This document shows positions 24,667 to 35,476 of a stretch of DNA of 64,000 nt, piece by piece. The DNA is from Pseudomonas sp. ZH-FAD (lineage in GTDB: Bacteria; Pseudomonadota; Gammaproteobacteria; Pseudomonadales; Pseudomonadaceae): positions 1-64,000 of the forward strand of contig NZ_PGLR01000014.1 in assembly GCF_002803095.1 (NCBI RefSeq), written 5' to 3'. How positions within the stretch are numbered: the stretch's first letter is position 1; every line of letters begins with the position of its first letter. A program made the translations under genes and the position numbers. The notes under the pieces are model-generated. The model saw only the letters and a program-made list of their open reading frames with translations. It made no database searches and had not been told where the DNA came from.

Positions 24667-27033
24667 ATGATGACGCAACCCCAGCAAGGCTTCGTGCTCA
24701 GCCGCCATTGGCGCGATACGCCGGAGGGCACGGAAGTGGCCTTCTGGCTGGCGACCGATGCCGGCCCGCGCCAGATACGTCTGCCGTGCCAGGAGACGGT
24801 GGCTTTCATTCCCGCCGAGCAGCGCGCCTGGGCCGAGCCGTTGTTGCGCACCGAGCAGGGCGTCGAGCTGCGTGAGTTGGCCTTGCGCGACTTCAAGCGT
24901 CGTCCGGTGCTGGGCCTGTACTGCCGCCAGTACCGCCAGTTGCTGCAGCTGGAGAAGAAGCTGCGTCAGGTCGGCGTGGATGTCTACGAGGCCGATATCC
25001 GACCGCCGGATCGCTACCTGATGGAGCGCTTTATCACCGCCAGCGTGCTGTTCGACGGTATCGAGCAGGAAGACGGCAGCCTGCTGTGCAAGTCGCTCAA
25101 ACCCGCGTCTGATTACCGCCCGACGCTGCGCCTGGTGTCGCTGGATATCGAGACCAGCGCCCGTGGCGAGCTGTATTCCATCGCCCTGGAAGGCTGCGGG
25201 CAGCGCCAGGTGTACATGCTCGGCCCAGCCAATGGCGACGCCAGCATCGTCGACTTCGACCTGGAGTACTGCGACAGCCGCAAGGCGCTGCTCGAACGCC
25301 TGAATGACTGGCTGCAGCGGCATGACCCGGACGCCATCATCGGCTGGAACCTGGTGCAGTTCGACCTGCGCGTGCTGCGCGATCACGCCGAGCAACTCAA
25401 GGTACCGCTGCTGCTGGGGCGTGGCGGCGACGTGATGGGCTGGCGCCAGCACAACAGCAGCCAGCATTACTTCGCCGAGGCGGCCGGGCGGCTGATCATC
25501 GATGGTATCGAGGCGCTGCGCTCGGCGACCTGGAGCTTCCCTTCGTTCAGCCTGGAGTCGGTGGCGCAGACGCTGCTCGGTGAAGGCAAGGCGATCGACA
25601 CGCCCTATGCACGGATGGACGAGATCCAGCGCATGTTCGACGAGGACAAGCCGGCGCTGGCCCGCTACAACCTCAAGGACTGCGAGCTGGTCACGCGCAT
25701 CTTTGCCCACACCGATCTGCTCGCTTTCCTCCTCGAACGCTCCAGTGTCACCGGCCTGGCCGCCGACCGCAGCGGTGGCTCGGTAGCGGCTTTCACCCAC
25801 CTGTACCTGCCGCCCATGCACCGCCTGGGTTTCGTTGCGCCGAACCTCGGCGACATTCGCGGCGAGAACAGCCCCGGTGGCTTCGTCATGGATTCGCGGC
25901 CCGGGCTGTACGACTCGGTGCTGGTGCTGGACTACAAGAGCCTGTATCCGTCGATCATCCGCAGCTTTCTGATCGACCCGCTAGGGCTGGTCGAAGGCCT
26001 GCAGCAACCGGATGACGAACACTCGGTGGAAGGCTTTCGCGGCGCGCGCTTCTCGCGTACCCGGCATTGTCTGCCGGCCATCGTCGAGCGTGTCTGGCAG
26101 GGCCGTGAGGTGGCCAAGCGTGACGGCAACGCGGCCTTGTCGCAGGCCCTGAAGATCATCATGAACGCTTTCTACGGCGTACTCGGCTCCAGCGGTTGCC
26201 GTTTCTTCGATCCACGCCTGGCTTCGTCCATCACCCTGCGTGGGCACCAGATCATGAAGCGTACCCGTGAGCTGATCGAAGCCGAGGGGTATGCGGTGAT
26301 CTACGGCGATACCGACTCCACCTTCGTCTGGCTCGGCCGCGCTCATGACGAGGATGAGGCAACGCGCATCGGCCGCGCACTGGTGGCCCGCGTGAACACC
26401 TGGTGGTGTGAGCATCTGCAGCAGGAATACGGCCTGACCAGCGCGCTGGAGTTGCAGTACGAAACCCACTATCGACGCTTTCTCATGCCCACCATCCGTG
26501 GCACCGAAGAGGGCAGCAAGAAGCGCTACGCCGGCCTGGTATGTGCCGCCGATGGCAGCGAGCGCATGGTATTCAAGGGGCTGGAAACGGTACGCACCGA
26601 CTGGTCGCCACTGGCCCAGCGCTTTCAGCAGGAGCTGTATCGTCTGGTGTTCGCCGGCCAGCCCTATGAGGACTATGTGCGCGATTACGTGAAGCGCACC
26701 CTGGCCGGTGAGCTGGACGAGCTGCTGGTCTACCGCAAGCGTTTGCGCCGGCGCCTCGACGACTACCAGCGCAACGTGCCGCCGCACGTACGCGCCGCGC
26801 GCCTGGCCGACGAGCACAACCAGCGTCTTGGCCGGCCGCTGCAATATCAGCGTGGCGGCTGGATCAGCTACCTGATCACCACTGGCGGGCCGCAACCGCT
26901 GGAGCGCCTGCTGTCGCCGGTGGACTACGAGCACTACATCAGCCGCCAACTGAAGCCGGTGGCCGATGCCATCCTGCCTTTCGTCGGCGGCGAGTTCGAG
27001 CGACTGGTGGACGGGCAGCTGGGGTTGTTCTGA
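24667..27033 (+). CDS. polB: DNA polymerase II (family B)
   Basis: This 788-residue family B polymerase has a complete set of motifs. Exo I is SLDIET near 158, Exo II is [10 protein letters not shown], Exo III includes YNLKDCELV. Polymerase motif A is DYKSLYPS near 420, motif [10 protein letters not shown] near 497 and motif C YGDTDST near 544. Pol II performs translesion and repair synthesis and is SOS-induced in E. coli; I see no CTG-N10-CAG LexA box in the 144 bases upstream. Both proofreading and polymerase residues look intact. ATG 24667 and 24670 are both possible. Confidence 0.96.
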   Translation: MMTQPQQGFVLSRHWRDTPEGTEVAFWLATDAGPRQIRLPCQETVAFIPAEQRAWAEPLLRTEQGVELRELALRDFKRRPVLGLYCRQYRQLLQLEKKLRQVGVDVYEADIRPPDRYLMERFITASVLFDGIEQEDGSLLCKSLKPASDYRPTLRLVSLDIETSARGELYSIALEGCGQRQVYMLGPANGDASIVDFDLEYCDSRKALLERLNDWLQRHDPDAIIGWNLVQFDLRVLRDHAEQLKVPLLLGRGGDVMGWRQHNSSQHYFAEAAGRLIIDGIEALRSATWSFPSFSLESVAQTLLGEGKAIDTPYARMDEIQRMFDEDKPALARYNLKDCELVTRIFAHTDLLAFLLERSSVTGLAADRSGGSVAAFTHLYLPPMHRLGFVAPNLGDIRGENSPGGFVMDSRPGLYDSVLVLDYKSLYPSIIRSFLIDPLGLVEGLQQPDDEHSVEGFRGARFSRTRHCLPAIVERVWQGREVAKRDGNAALSQALKIIMNAFYGVLGSSGCRFFDPRLASSITLRGHQIMKRTRELIEAEGYAVIYGDTDSTFVWLGRAHDEDEATRIGRALVARVNTWWCEHLQQEYGLTSALELQYETHYRRFLMPTIRGTEEGSKKRYAGLVCAADGSERMVFKGLETVRTDWSPLAQRFQQELYRLVFAGQPYEDYVRDYVKRTLAGELDELLVYRKRLRRRLDDYQRNVPPHVRAARLADEHNQRLGRPLQYQRGGWISYLITTGGPQPLERLLSPVDYEHYISRQLKPVADAILPFVGGEFERLVDGQLGLF

Positions 27034-27216
27034 AAAGGCTCGTGGCCGGTTTGCGCCGCAGGACGACCACTTGGCGTGAAATACTTTGCAAAATTCGCCC
27101 CGTTGAGTGGTGTTCGCGGCCTGCATATATTGGCGCCCGTGATGCCGGGCCCCTCTGGCGGTTAACACCGCGATGTCGGAATCACAGTCTGTTCAATCTG
27201 ACTGTAGGAGGGGCTC

Positions 27217-28203
27217 ATGACTGCCCTAGAACCGTTTCTCTTCGCCGACTTCCTCGGCACGGCCACCTGGTTGTGGCTGGTCTTCATCGCTGTCGTCATC
27301 TCTCTGCTGGCCTTCGACCTTGGTGTGCTGCATCGCGACAACCGTGAAATCGGCGTGCGCGAAAGCCTGTTGCTGTCGGGTGGCTACATCACTGCGGGTC
27401 TGCTGTTCGGCGTCTGGGTGTTCTTCCAGAAGGGCGGCGACGCCAGCATGGATTACCTCACCGGCTTTCTGATCGAGAAATCGCTGTCGATGGACAACGT
27501 GTTTCTCATGGCCATGATCTTCAGCTTTCTCGCCATCCCACGGCAGTACCAGCACAAGGTGCTGTTCTGGGGAATCATGGGCGTGCTGGTGCTGCGGGCG
27601 ATCATGATCGGCCTGGGCGCCGCGCTGATCCATGAGTTCGACTGGATCCTCTACGTGTTCGGCGCCTTCCTGTTCTTCACCGGCGTGAAAATGCTGTTTT
27701 CCAAGCTCGACGATGCGCCTGATCTGCAGAACAACGTGCTGGTGAAATTCCTGCGCAAGCACCTGCGCGTGACCGAGAATCTCCACGGTCAGCGCTTTTT
27801 CGTCCGCCAGGACGATGGCCAGGGCCGCAGCGTGCTGTGGGTGACGCCGCTGTTCCTGGCGCTGATCCTGATCGAGTGCGCCGACCTGTTGTTCGCCATC
27901 GACAGCGTACCGGCGATCTTCGCCATCACTCAGGATCCGTTCATCGTCTACACCTCGAACATCTTCGCCATCCTCGGCCTGCGAGCCCTGTATTTCTCCC
28001 TGGCCGCGCTGATCCACCGCTTCGCCTATCTCAAGTACGCGCTGGCGCTGGTGCTGGTGTTCATCGGCGCGAAGATCTTCCTGGTCGGCATCATCGGCAA
28101 GATTCCGGCGGTGGTGTCCCTGAGCGTAACCCTGGGCCTGCTGATCGGTGGTGTGCTGCTGTCGCTGTACAAGACCCGTGGCCAGCCGCCCGCGCAGATC
28201 TGA
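27217..28203 (+). CDS. TerC/Alx-family membrane protein
   Basis: This 328-residue protein has about nine hydrophobic segments and TerC signatures: FDLGVLHRDN near 30, KSLSMDNVFLMAMIFSFL near 88 with the acidic residue of the transport path, and ADLLFAIDSVPAIFAITQD near 222. Alx-like TerC proteins export manganese. The ATG has GTAGGAGGGG about seven bases upstream. The 183-base leader holds a GCGGT-TAAC-ACCGC hairpin near 27163, but I do not see a yybP-ykoY riboswitch consensus. Confidence 0.92.
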   Translation: MTALEPFLFADFLGTATWLWLVFIAVVISLLAFDLGVLHRDNREIGVRESLLLSGGYITAGLLFGVWVFFQKGGDASMDYLTGFLIEKSLSMDNVFLMAMIFSFLAIPRQYQHKVLFWGIMGVLVLRAIMIGLGAALIHEFDWILYVFGAFLFFTGVKMLFSKLDDAPDLQNNVLVKFLRKHLRVTENLHGQRFFVRQDDGQGRSVLWVTPLFLALILIECADLLFAIDSVPAIFAITQDPFIVYTSNIFAILGLRALYFSLAALIHRFAYLKYALALVLVFIGAKIFLVGIIGKIPAVVSLSVTLGLLIGGVLLSLYKTRGQPPAQI

Positions 28204-28262
28204 GCGCAGACGTTAACCCGGCTATGCACAACGTCTGGCCGGGTCCTCGACACTGGAGAGCC

Positions 28263-28562
28263 ATGATGCACACACACTGGAAAAACCGACTTGCGCCTGC
28301 CGCACTGGGCCTGGCGTTGATAACTCTGGTCGGCTGCGATGCGGCCGAACAGTCAGCGCAGAAACTCGCGGAGGAGGCGAAGAAGGAAGCGCAGGTGCTG
28401 ATCGAGGAGTCGGTCGGCGAAGTGGTCGATGAGCTCAACCGCCAGGTGGACTCCCTGCAGGAGTCCACCAATCGCGCCTTGGGTAAAGCCGAGCTGGAGG
28501 AGGAAGCCGAAACAGAGCCCCAAGAGGCTGAGAGGACCCGTGATGAGGGCGTTGAGACCTGA
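28263..28562 (+). CDS. Small predicted lipoprotein
   Basis: This 99-residue protein has a signal peptide ending in the lipobox LVGC (Cys near 25), followed by an Ala/Glu/Lys/Gln-rich segment that should form a coiled coil and an acidic tail (EEEAETEPQEAERTRDE). After the Cys comes Asp, which in the E. coli rule favours inner-membrane retention. It lies 59 bases after terC. The function is unknown. Confidence 0.8.
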   Translation: MMHTHWKNRLAPAALGLALITLVGCDAAEQSAQKLAEEAKKEAQVLIEESVGEVVDELNRQVDSLQESTNRALGKAELEEEAETEPQEAERTRDEGVET

Positions 28563-28594
28563 ATCGCCATGCCGTCAGGCGTAGCGCGTAACCA

Positions 28595-30443
<1,849 letters not shown>

Positions 30444-30497
30444 GGATGATTCATCCTCGGATGCAATGCGACCTGGTTTCAGGCAGACGAGAGGCGT

Positions 30498-30776
30498 TCA
30501 GACGGCGCAGTAACTGTCGGCCAGCACGATCCGCCCGAAGCTGGCGCCGGTGTTGAGCGGGGTGATGGCCAGCAACTGATCCAGGCGTAGCTCCTGCTGG
30601 CCGGTGTCGCCTTGCACCACCAGAAATTCTTCCTTGCTGGCTGTCGTGCGCGTGGTCAGCGCCCTGGCCTCGACGCTCGGACCTTCGAGTCGTTCGATCA
30701 GCAAGCGATAGCCATGCATGCAGGCAATTTCCAGGTAGTCGTGCAGGTCGCAGTTCAAGGGGCGATACGCGTTCAT
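30498..30776 (-). CDS. rof: Rho-binding antiterminator (Rof/YaeO family)
   Basis: This 92-residue protein fits Rof: the start YRPLNCDLHDYLEIACMHGY matches the YaeO pattern YxPINCDxYDxLExAC, and EFLVVQ...QELRLDQLLAI matches its Sm-like strands. Rof binds Rho at the primary RNA site and blocks termination. It starts 10 bases after the DUF2024 gene, in a run of small genes behind the MarR promoter region. Confidence 0.87.
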   Translation of the reverse strand: MNAYRPLNCDLHDYLEIACMHGYRLLIERLEGPSVEARALTTRTTASKEEFLVVQGDTGQQELRLDQLLAITPLNTGASFGRIVLADSYCAV

Positions 30777-30786
30777 GGGGTGTCTC

Positions 30787-31041
30787 CTAGCAGCCTTGCA
30801 GAGGAATGATGAAATAGCCTTTGCTGCTGATGGCCGCAGCGACTTCGGGGTGTGCGGGCTCGCTGTGGCAGAACTGGCAGCGGCTTTGTTCGATATCGTC
30901 GCCTTGCAGGCCGCGTTCGGCCATCCAGTCCTGGGCGAACTGGTTGGCTCGCCCCTGGTCGTTACCCTCGATCAGTACATCGAAGTGCAGGTAGCGGCCG
31001 TCGCGCGTGCGTACGTGGGTATCGAAAACATTCACCTTCAT
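30787..31041 (-). CDS. DUF2024 family protein
   Basis: This 84-residue protein matches the DUF2024 pattern: it opens with VFDTHVRTRDGRYLHFDVLI and ends HPEVAAAISSKGYFIIPLQGC. It contains a CQFCHSE motif near residue 56 with a possible metal or redox role. The function of the family is unknown. It lies between the thioredoxin-like gene and rof. Confidence 0.83.
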   Translation of the reverse strand: MKVNVFDTHVRTRDGRYLHFDVLIEGNDQGRANQFAQDWMAERGLQGDDIEQSRCQFCHSEPAHPEVAAAISSKGYFIIPLQGC

Positions 31042-31096
31042 ATCGTTTCTCCTCGCTGGGGAGCGAGACGCCGCAGGGCGTCTCGCACGCTCTGGG

Positions 31097-31327
31097 TTAC
31101 TTCAGGTCGTCGATGGAGGCGCCGAAGTTCAGGTGCAGCACCTGGCCGTCGACCACCAGTGCGGGGACCGACTTGACCCCGGCCTGTTCGGCTTCCGCCA
31201 CGCGGGTGGCCTGTTCGCCGAGGTGAACGATCTCCACCTTCACCTCCGGAGCCAGCAGGTTCAACAGGGTCTGTTCGGCCGATACGCAGATGGGGCAACC
31301 GGCGTGATAGAAGCGTGCTTGAGTCAT
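31097..31327 (-). CDS. Thioredoxin-like protein with CPIC motif
   Basis: This 76-residue mini-thioredoxin has the redox motif CPIC near residue 11 and the cis-proline segment KSVPALVVDGQ near 52. It is shorter than thioredoxin (~105 residues) and closer in size to glutaredoxin-like or CnoX-free mini folds. ATG 31327 follows CAGGAG at a good distance; a TTG two codons upstream is less likely. It is the first gene of the minus-strand train that shares its promoter region with the MarR gene. Confidence 0.83.
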   Translation of the reverse strand: MTQARFYHAGCPICVSAEQTLLNLLAPEVKVEIVHLGEQATRVAEAEQAGVKSVPALVVDGQVLHLNFGASIDDLK

Positions 31328-31352
31328 GGTCAATCTCCTGTTCGTCAGTTTG

Positions 31353-31367
31353 GTATCGAATCGATAC
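31353..31367. promoter_or_regulatory. Inverted repeat, probable MarR operator 1
   Basis: GTATCG-AAT-CGATAC is a perfect 6-bp inverted repeat with a three-base centre. It lies 25 bases before the thioredoxin-like ATG, where binding would block that transcript. A second copy lies 55 bases away. Confidence 0.75.
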
Positions 31368-31396
31368 TTAATAACAGGCTACGCTCAAATCGATCT

Positions 31397-31425
31397 TTGT
31401 CAATATGGTATTTAGTCGATACTAT
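31397..31425 (+). promoter_or_regulatory. marR promoter with operator 2 in the spacer
   Basis: TTGTCA (31397-31402), a 17-base spacer and TACTAT (31420-31425) form a sigma-70-like promoter. GTATTT-AGT-CGATAC (31408-31422) overlaps its spacer and -10 box and is the second copy of the operator at 31353, matching in 13 of 15 positions. This arrangement predicts autorepression. Confidence 0.7.
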
Positions 31426-31444
31426 GTTTCGACAGGAGTGATAC

Positions 31445-32011
31445 ATGACCGACACGACTCTCTTCGATCTGCTCGAAAGACTTTCCAGCCTGACCCGTAT
31501 CTGGTTTCGCCAGCACCCGCTGCTGGCCGAGTTGCAGCCCATCCAACTCAGTGCGCTGATGTACCTGGCGCGCTGCAACCACTATTCGAATACGCCGCTG
31601 GGGGTGACCGATTACCTCGGCCTGACCAAGGGAACGGTGTCGCAGTCGCTCAAGGCGCTGGAAGGCAAGGGGCTGATCATCAAGACGCAGGACGCACGCG
31701 ATAAGCGCAGCGTGCACCTGGCGCTCACCGACCCGGCCTGGGCGTTGCTGCAGGCGCTGCTGCCGCCGGATTTCCTCGCTGCAGGCGAAGCGCGCCTGGG
31801 GGCTCAGGCAGGGCAGTTGAAAAGCCTGCTGACCGATCTTCTGCGGGAAATTCAGCGCGACACCGATGTGCCGGGCTTCGGTCTCTGTGGCAGCTGCCGT
31901 TTTCACCAGCAGGTCGATGGCCAGCCGTTCTGCGGCCTGACCCAGGAGCCGCTGCAGCCAAGCGATGCCAAATTGATCTGCCGCGAACATCAGCCCCCGG
32001 AGGCCGCATGA
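31445..32011 (+). CDS. MarR-family regulator with Cys-rich C-terminal extension
   Basis: This 188-residue protein has a MarR winged HTH (LGLTKGTVSQSLKALEGKGLI near 58-78, wing DARDKRSVHLALT) and then a ~55-residue tail not typical of MarR. The tail holds CGSCRFH, PFCGL and LICREH, that is four Cys and two or three His in a spacing fit to bind a metal or Fe-S cluster. The next gene (MOSC) overlaps it by four bases. It lies divergent from the thioredoxin-like train, with two matching operators between. I infer a redox- or metal-sensing repressor of both sides. Confidence 0.85.
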   Translation: MTDTTLFDLLERLSSLTRIWFRQHPLLAELQPIQLSALMYLARCNHYSNTPLGVTDYLGLTKGTVSQSLKALEGKGLIIKTQDARDKRSVHLALTDPAWALLQALLPPDFLAAGEARLGAQAGQLKSLLTDLLREIQRDTDVPGFGLCGSCRFHQQVDGQPFCGLTQEPLQPSDAKLICREHQPPEAA

Positions 32012-32703
32012 ACAGCCTGCAACTCGATGCATTGCTGACGGGGCGTGCCCAGCCTTTCACCCGGCCTGGCTCGCGCAGCGGCATTGCCAAGGTGCCATGC
32101 CAGGAAGCGCTGGCGGTGACCACGCTGGGACTGGCCGGAGACGAGCAGGGCGACCTGCGGGTGCATGGCGGCGTGGAGAAGGCCGTCCACCACTATCCGC
32201 GCGAACACTACGCCGCCTGGCTGGCCGAGTTGGGCGAGCATCCACTGCTGATGCAACCCGGTGCTTTCGGCGAAAACTTCAGCACCACGGGCTGGACCGA
32301 GGATGACGTCTGTCTGGGCGACCTGATACGTGCGGGGTCCGCCCTGCTGCAGGTTTCCCAGGGGCGCATGCCGTGCTGGAAACTGAGTGATCGCTTCGGC
32401 GTTGCCAACCTGGCGCTGAGGGTGCAGCAGTCCGGCCGTACCGGTTGGTATTACCGGGTTCTGCAGGAAGGCGTGGTTGGCGTGGGAGACCGGTTGCAGG
32501 TGGTGGAGCGCATTCATGCCGATTGGCCGCTCAGCCGTCTTTCGGCGGTGTTGTTCGACAAGCGCGTGGAGCCCGAGCTGTTGCGTGAATGCCTGGTTCT
32601 GCCGCTGGTGCCGTCCTGGCGCAGAACCCTGGAGCGACGCCTGGAAAAAGCCGAAGTCGAGGACTGGGCGCCTCGGCTGCAAGGCACAGACATCATTGAG
32701 TAG
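32008..32703 (+). CDS. MOSC-domain protein (YiiM-like)
   Basis: This 231-residue protein has the MOSC and 3-alpha layout of YiiM: GLAGDEQGDLRVHGGVEKAVHHYPREHY near 42, FGENFSTTGWTEDDVCLGD near 85, and the MOSC cysteine in GRMPCWKLSDRF near 118. YiiM proteins use molybdenum cofactor to reduce N-hydroxylated compounds such as 6-hydroxylaminopurine. It is translationally coupled to the MarR gene (ATGA overlap). Confidence 0.9.
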   Translation: MNSLQLDALLTGRAQPFTRPGSRSGIAKVPCQEALAVTTLGLAGDEQGDLRVHGGVEKAVHHYPREHYAAWLAELGEHPLLMQPGAFGENFSTTGWTEDDVCLGDLIRAGSALLQVSQGRMPCWKLSDRFGVANLALRVQQSGRTGWYYRVLQEGVVGVGDRLQVVERIHADWPLSRLSAVLFDKRVEPELLRECLVLPLVPSWRRTLERRLEKAEVEDWAPRLQGTDIIE

Positions 32704-32821
32704 CGAGCGAAATGCGCAGATGACTGGAACGGCAAACGGATGCGAATGCTTCTACACTGGTTTCTCTTGTTGATTCCAGGTGGTTCTATACCAAGCGCCT
32801 AGCGTTTGTTGTGGGGGCAAG

Positions 32822-33775
32822 ATGAGCAGGTTGATCTGCGCCGACTTCGATGAGTTCGAGGAGGCCTTGTACGGGGTAGAGGGCCGTTATCTGCTGCGTT
32901 CACGGCAGCAGCGCGACTGGCGTTTACGTGTCGTCGAGCTCGATGGCGTGGCGCTGATGTTCGGTCGCGAGGGGGCGGGCACGGTCTACAGTGGCGTCGG
33001 CCTGCCGGGCTTCTTCAATATCTTCCTGCCACTGAGCCGGCACGAATGCACGGTACTGGGCGGCAAGCGCCTCGACCGTCGATTGATCGGCTGGATGGTG
33101 CCTGAAGCCATGTTCCACATCGATGCCAGCCAGCCTGCGAGCTGGATGACGGTGGCCATGTCGTGCGAGCTGGTACTGCGCTGGGCGCAGCAGCATGAAG
33201 ACGAGTTCGATCTGTCAATTCTTTCCCGCAACCTGGTCTGTGTGGCTCAACAGGATCTGGCGCCGCTGATATGGCTGGCACTGCGTCTGTTACGCATCGA
33301 CCACTGTGCGCCGCAGGACCTGCATGTGCCGGCGGCCGAGCGTGCAGCGCAGGCAGAGTTGATGGCGCTGGTGTTTCACAGCCTGTTGCCGGTGACGCTG
33401 GCTCCGCGAAATCACGCCGGGCATCAGCAGATTCTCCGCCGTGCCCTGGAACTGCTGGAGGCGACACCGGATGCGCCGCTGCATATGTCCGATCTGTGTC
33501 AGGCGTGCAGCACCTCGGAGCGCACATTACGCAATCTGTTCACCCGCTACCTGGGCATGAGCCCGCACCGCTATCTCATGCAGCATCGTCTTCATGCGAT
33601 CCGCCGGGCCATTCTGCATGCACAAGCCAATGAGACCATCACCGAGATCTGTGCCCGTTTCGGGGTCTGGGATTTCGGTCGCTTCGCAGGTTTGTACCGG
33701 CTCTATTTCGGTGAGTTGCCGTCGCAATCACTGCGCAGTCGCCGCGTGCTCGCCGGGCCGCTCAACCCGCGTTGA
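32822..33775 (+). CDS. AraC-family transcriptional regulator
   Basis: This 317-residue protein has an N-terminal sensor-like part of unknown ligand and a C-terminal double HTH (DLCQACSTSERTLRNLFTRYLGMSP near 225 and ITEICARFGVWDFGRFAGLYRLYFGELP). The WDFGRFAGLYR motif is close to that of EutR-like regulators. ATG 32822 has GGGGGCAAG upstream; an earlier in-frame ATG is at 32780. Its 3' end overlaps the end of the convergent short AraC gene by 14 bases. Confidence 0.85.
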   Translation: MSRLICADFDEFEEALYGVEGRYLLRSRQQRDWRLRVVELDGVALMFGREGAGTVYSGVGLPGFFNIFLPLSRHECTVLGGKRLDRRLIGWMVPEAMFHIDASQPASWMTVAMSCELVLRWAQQHEDEFDLSILSRNLVCVAQQDLAPLIWLALRLLRIDHCAPQDLHVPAAERAAQAELMALVFHSLLPVTLAPRNHAGHQQILRRALELLEATPDAPLHMSDLCQACSTSERTLRNLFTRYLGMSPHRYLMQHRLHAIRRAILHAQANETITEICARFGVWDFGRFAGLYRLYFGELPSQSLRSRRVLAGPLNPR

Positions 33776-34145
33776 GCGGTCGCTGCAAGGTGGTGCTGGG
33801 ATACTCGCCGAAAACTCTGTAGTACTCCGCAGCCATACGTCCGCAGTCGGTATAACCGAAACGCTGTGCAATCGCCGCGACGCTGCTCTGTTGCCCATCG
33901 GCTATGGCCAGCGCGGCGCGCAGCAGGTGCAGGCGTCGCAGGCGCAGATAACGTGCCGGCGCCATGCCCAGCGTATGCACGAAGGCGCTGCGCAAGGTCC
34001 GCTCACTGACGCCCACCATTCGACATAGCTCGGTCAGACGTGGCGTGCGCCCGCCGGCCAGCGGTAGCAGCTCCAGCACCTGCTGCAGCAATTGCTCATG
34101 GGAGGCCTGGCGAGCGCGCTGGCGAGGCGTCATTCGCGGTTGCAT
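33762..34145 (-). CDS. Short AraC-type regulator (DNA-binding domain only)
   Basis: This 127-residue protein consists of an AraC double HTH alone (LCRMVGVSERTLRSAFVHTLGMAPARYL and VAAIAQRFGYTDCGRMAAEYYRVFGEYP) with a short basic leader and no sensor domain. It resembles the C-terminal half of the neighbouring AraC gene, with which it converges. It is divergent from the five-gene operon starting at 34361, with a large palindrome between, and is the likely local regulator. Confidence 0.82.
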   Translation of the reverse strand: MQPRMTPRQRARQASHEQLLQQVLELLPLAGGRTPRLTELCRMVGVSERTLRSAFVHTLGMAPARYLRLRRLHLLRAALAIADGQQSSVAAIAQRFGYTDCGRMAAEYYRVFGEYPSTTLQRPLNAG

Positions 34146-34195
34146 GGCGGTGTCCTGGCCGAAGGGGAGCCCTCAGGCTGCGCGCGTGCAACGGT

Positions 34196-34257
34196 GCTCG
34201 CTACGTAAAACAGGCAAATCGCCGGGCAGTGAGATTTGCCGATTTTACGTAGTGAGC
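34196..34257. promoter_or_regulatory. Long imperfect palindrome, candidate operator
   Basis: Two 25-base arms (34196-34220 and 34233-34257) match in 22 of 25 positions as inverted repeats around a 12-base spacer. Each includes CTACGTAAAA and GGCAAATC. The element lies 51 bases from the short AraC gene and 103 bases before the operon at 34361. Each arm is long enough for one AraC-type binding site. It could instead be a hairpin or a mobile-element remnant. Confidence 0.7.
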
Positions 34258-34360
34258 GACCACGCACTACGGCGAGCATCGACTCAACGCTCGCCAGTCG
34301 CCGTTCGAGCTGACGAGCCTTCAGAAGCGTTCGATATGGATCGACGCGAGGGGAGGCTAT

Positions 34361-35476
34361 ATGAGTCCGTCGACGTGCAGCTGGGGCATCTGCCTGGTGC
34401 TGGCCGGAGCGTTTGCTGCCAGCCAGGCGCAGCCGCTCGGGCCCCAGGTGCTCGAGGTCGAGCCATTCGTCGAGTTGCCGTCAGGGGTGCGCTACCCCGA
34501 AGGCCTGGCAAGCAACCCACGCAACGGCGACATCTACGTCGGCACGTTCGATATGCGCCAGCCCGCCTCCGAGCGTAACAATCAACTGCTTCGTTACGCA
34601 GCCGATGGGCGCCTGCTGGCGCAGCGATCATTCGCCGGCATGCCGCTGACCGGGCTGGGCTATGCCGACGGCCAGCTCTACATCCTCAATTTCGGTGCCG
34701 GCAAGCTGCAACGCATCCTGGCCGACTTCACGGCGGACACCTCGGTGGAGGATGTGCTCGATTTCCCCCGGCTCGTTCCGCCTGCCCCGGCGGCTCGCGT
34801 GGTGAACAACCCGGACGGCAGCCAGGACCGGATCGAGTTCGCTGCCAGTGGCATGCCTGCTCCCAACGGCCTGGTATTCGCCGGCAATGGTGATCTCTAT
34901 GTGTCCGACTCCTTCCAGGGCGCGCTGTATCGAATCGCTGACGCCACACACTGCAGGCCCTGTTCGCTTGAGGTGCTGTCGCGTGATCCGCTCCTCGCGA
35001 CGGCGGGCTTCCTGCCCTTTGGCGCCAATGGACTAGCCCTCGATGACGGCGAGCGCCATCTCTATATCAACAACGCAGGGGACGGTCGTCTGCTGCGCAT
35101 GCCGCTGCCTGGCGGTGAGTTGCAGGTGGTGGCCGAAAGCCTGCCCGGAGCCGATGGTCTGCTGTTTCACGACGGTCTGCTGTGGCTGCTGGCCAATCAG
35201 GTCGACCAGCTTCTGGGAGTCGATGAACAGGGGCTGATCCGTATGCGTGCCGGTGGTTTCCAGGGCCTCAGCGCCAGCGGAGCCCCGTTGGGCTTGCTGT
35301 TTCCAGCCAGCAGCGTGGTGCAGGGCGACTGGATGGTGATCAGCAATCTGGCGCTGCCATTGACCCCCGCCGAAGGCGACGAGTGGGAAGAGCAGGTGCG
35401 TACCTGGAATCTGGTGCGGCTGCGTCTGCCGCGATCTTCGGCCAAGGGAGGGGCAACTCATGCCGCAAACCCCTGA
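34361..35476 (+). CDS. Secreted SMP-30/NHL-type beta-propeller protein
   Basis: This 371-residue protein has a signal peptide (cleavage likely after ASQA near 23) and repeated propeller-like strands: [48 protein letters not shown], and [18 protein letters not shown]. These fit SMP-30/gluconolactonase/strictosidine-synthase-like six-bladed propellers. Such enzymes hydrolyse lactones or organophosphates, but some are only binders. The start has a GGGGAGG site. Its end overlaps the next gene by 17 bases. Confidence 0.83.
   Translation: MSPSTCSWGICLVLAGAFAASQAQPLGPQVLEVEPFVELPSGVRYPEGLASNPRNGDIYVGTFDMRQPASERNNQLLRYAADGRLLAQRSFAGMPLTGLGYADGQLYILNFGAGKLQRILADFTADTSVEDVLDFPRLVPPAPAARVVNNPDGSQDRIEFAASGMPAPNGLVFAGNGDLYVSDSFQGALYRIADATHCRPCSLEVLSRDPLLATAGFLPFGANGLALDDGERHLYINNAGDGRLLRMPLPGGELQVVAESLPGADGLLFHDGLLWLLANQVDQLLGVDEQGLIRMRAGGFQGLSASGAPLGLLFPASSVVQGDWMVISNLALPLTPAEGDEWEEQVRTWNLVRLRLPRSSAKGGATHAANP

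Noticed and set aside
24094..25821. 575-residue minus ORF joining the haemoglobin frame to sequence opposite polB
   Set aside because: Only the last ~142 residues are a real protein; the rest is antisense to polB.
27034..27216. yybP-ykoY manganese riboswitch upstream of terC
   Set aside because: The family often has one, but I found no recognisable conserved bulges; only a small GCGGT-TAAC-ACCGC hairpin.
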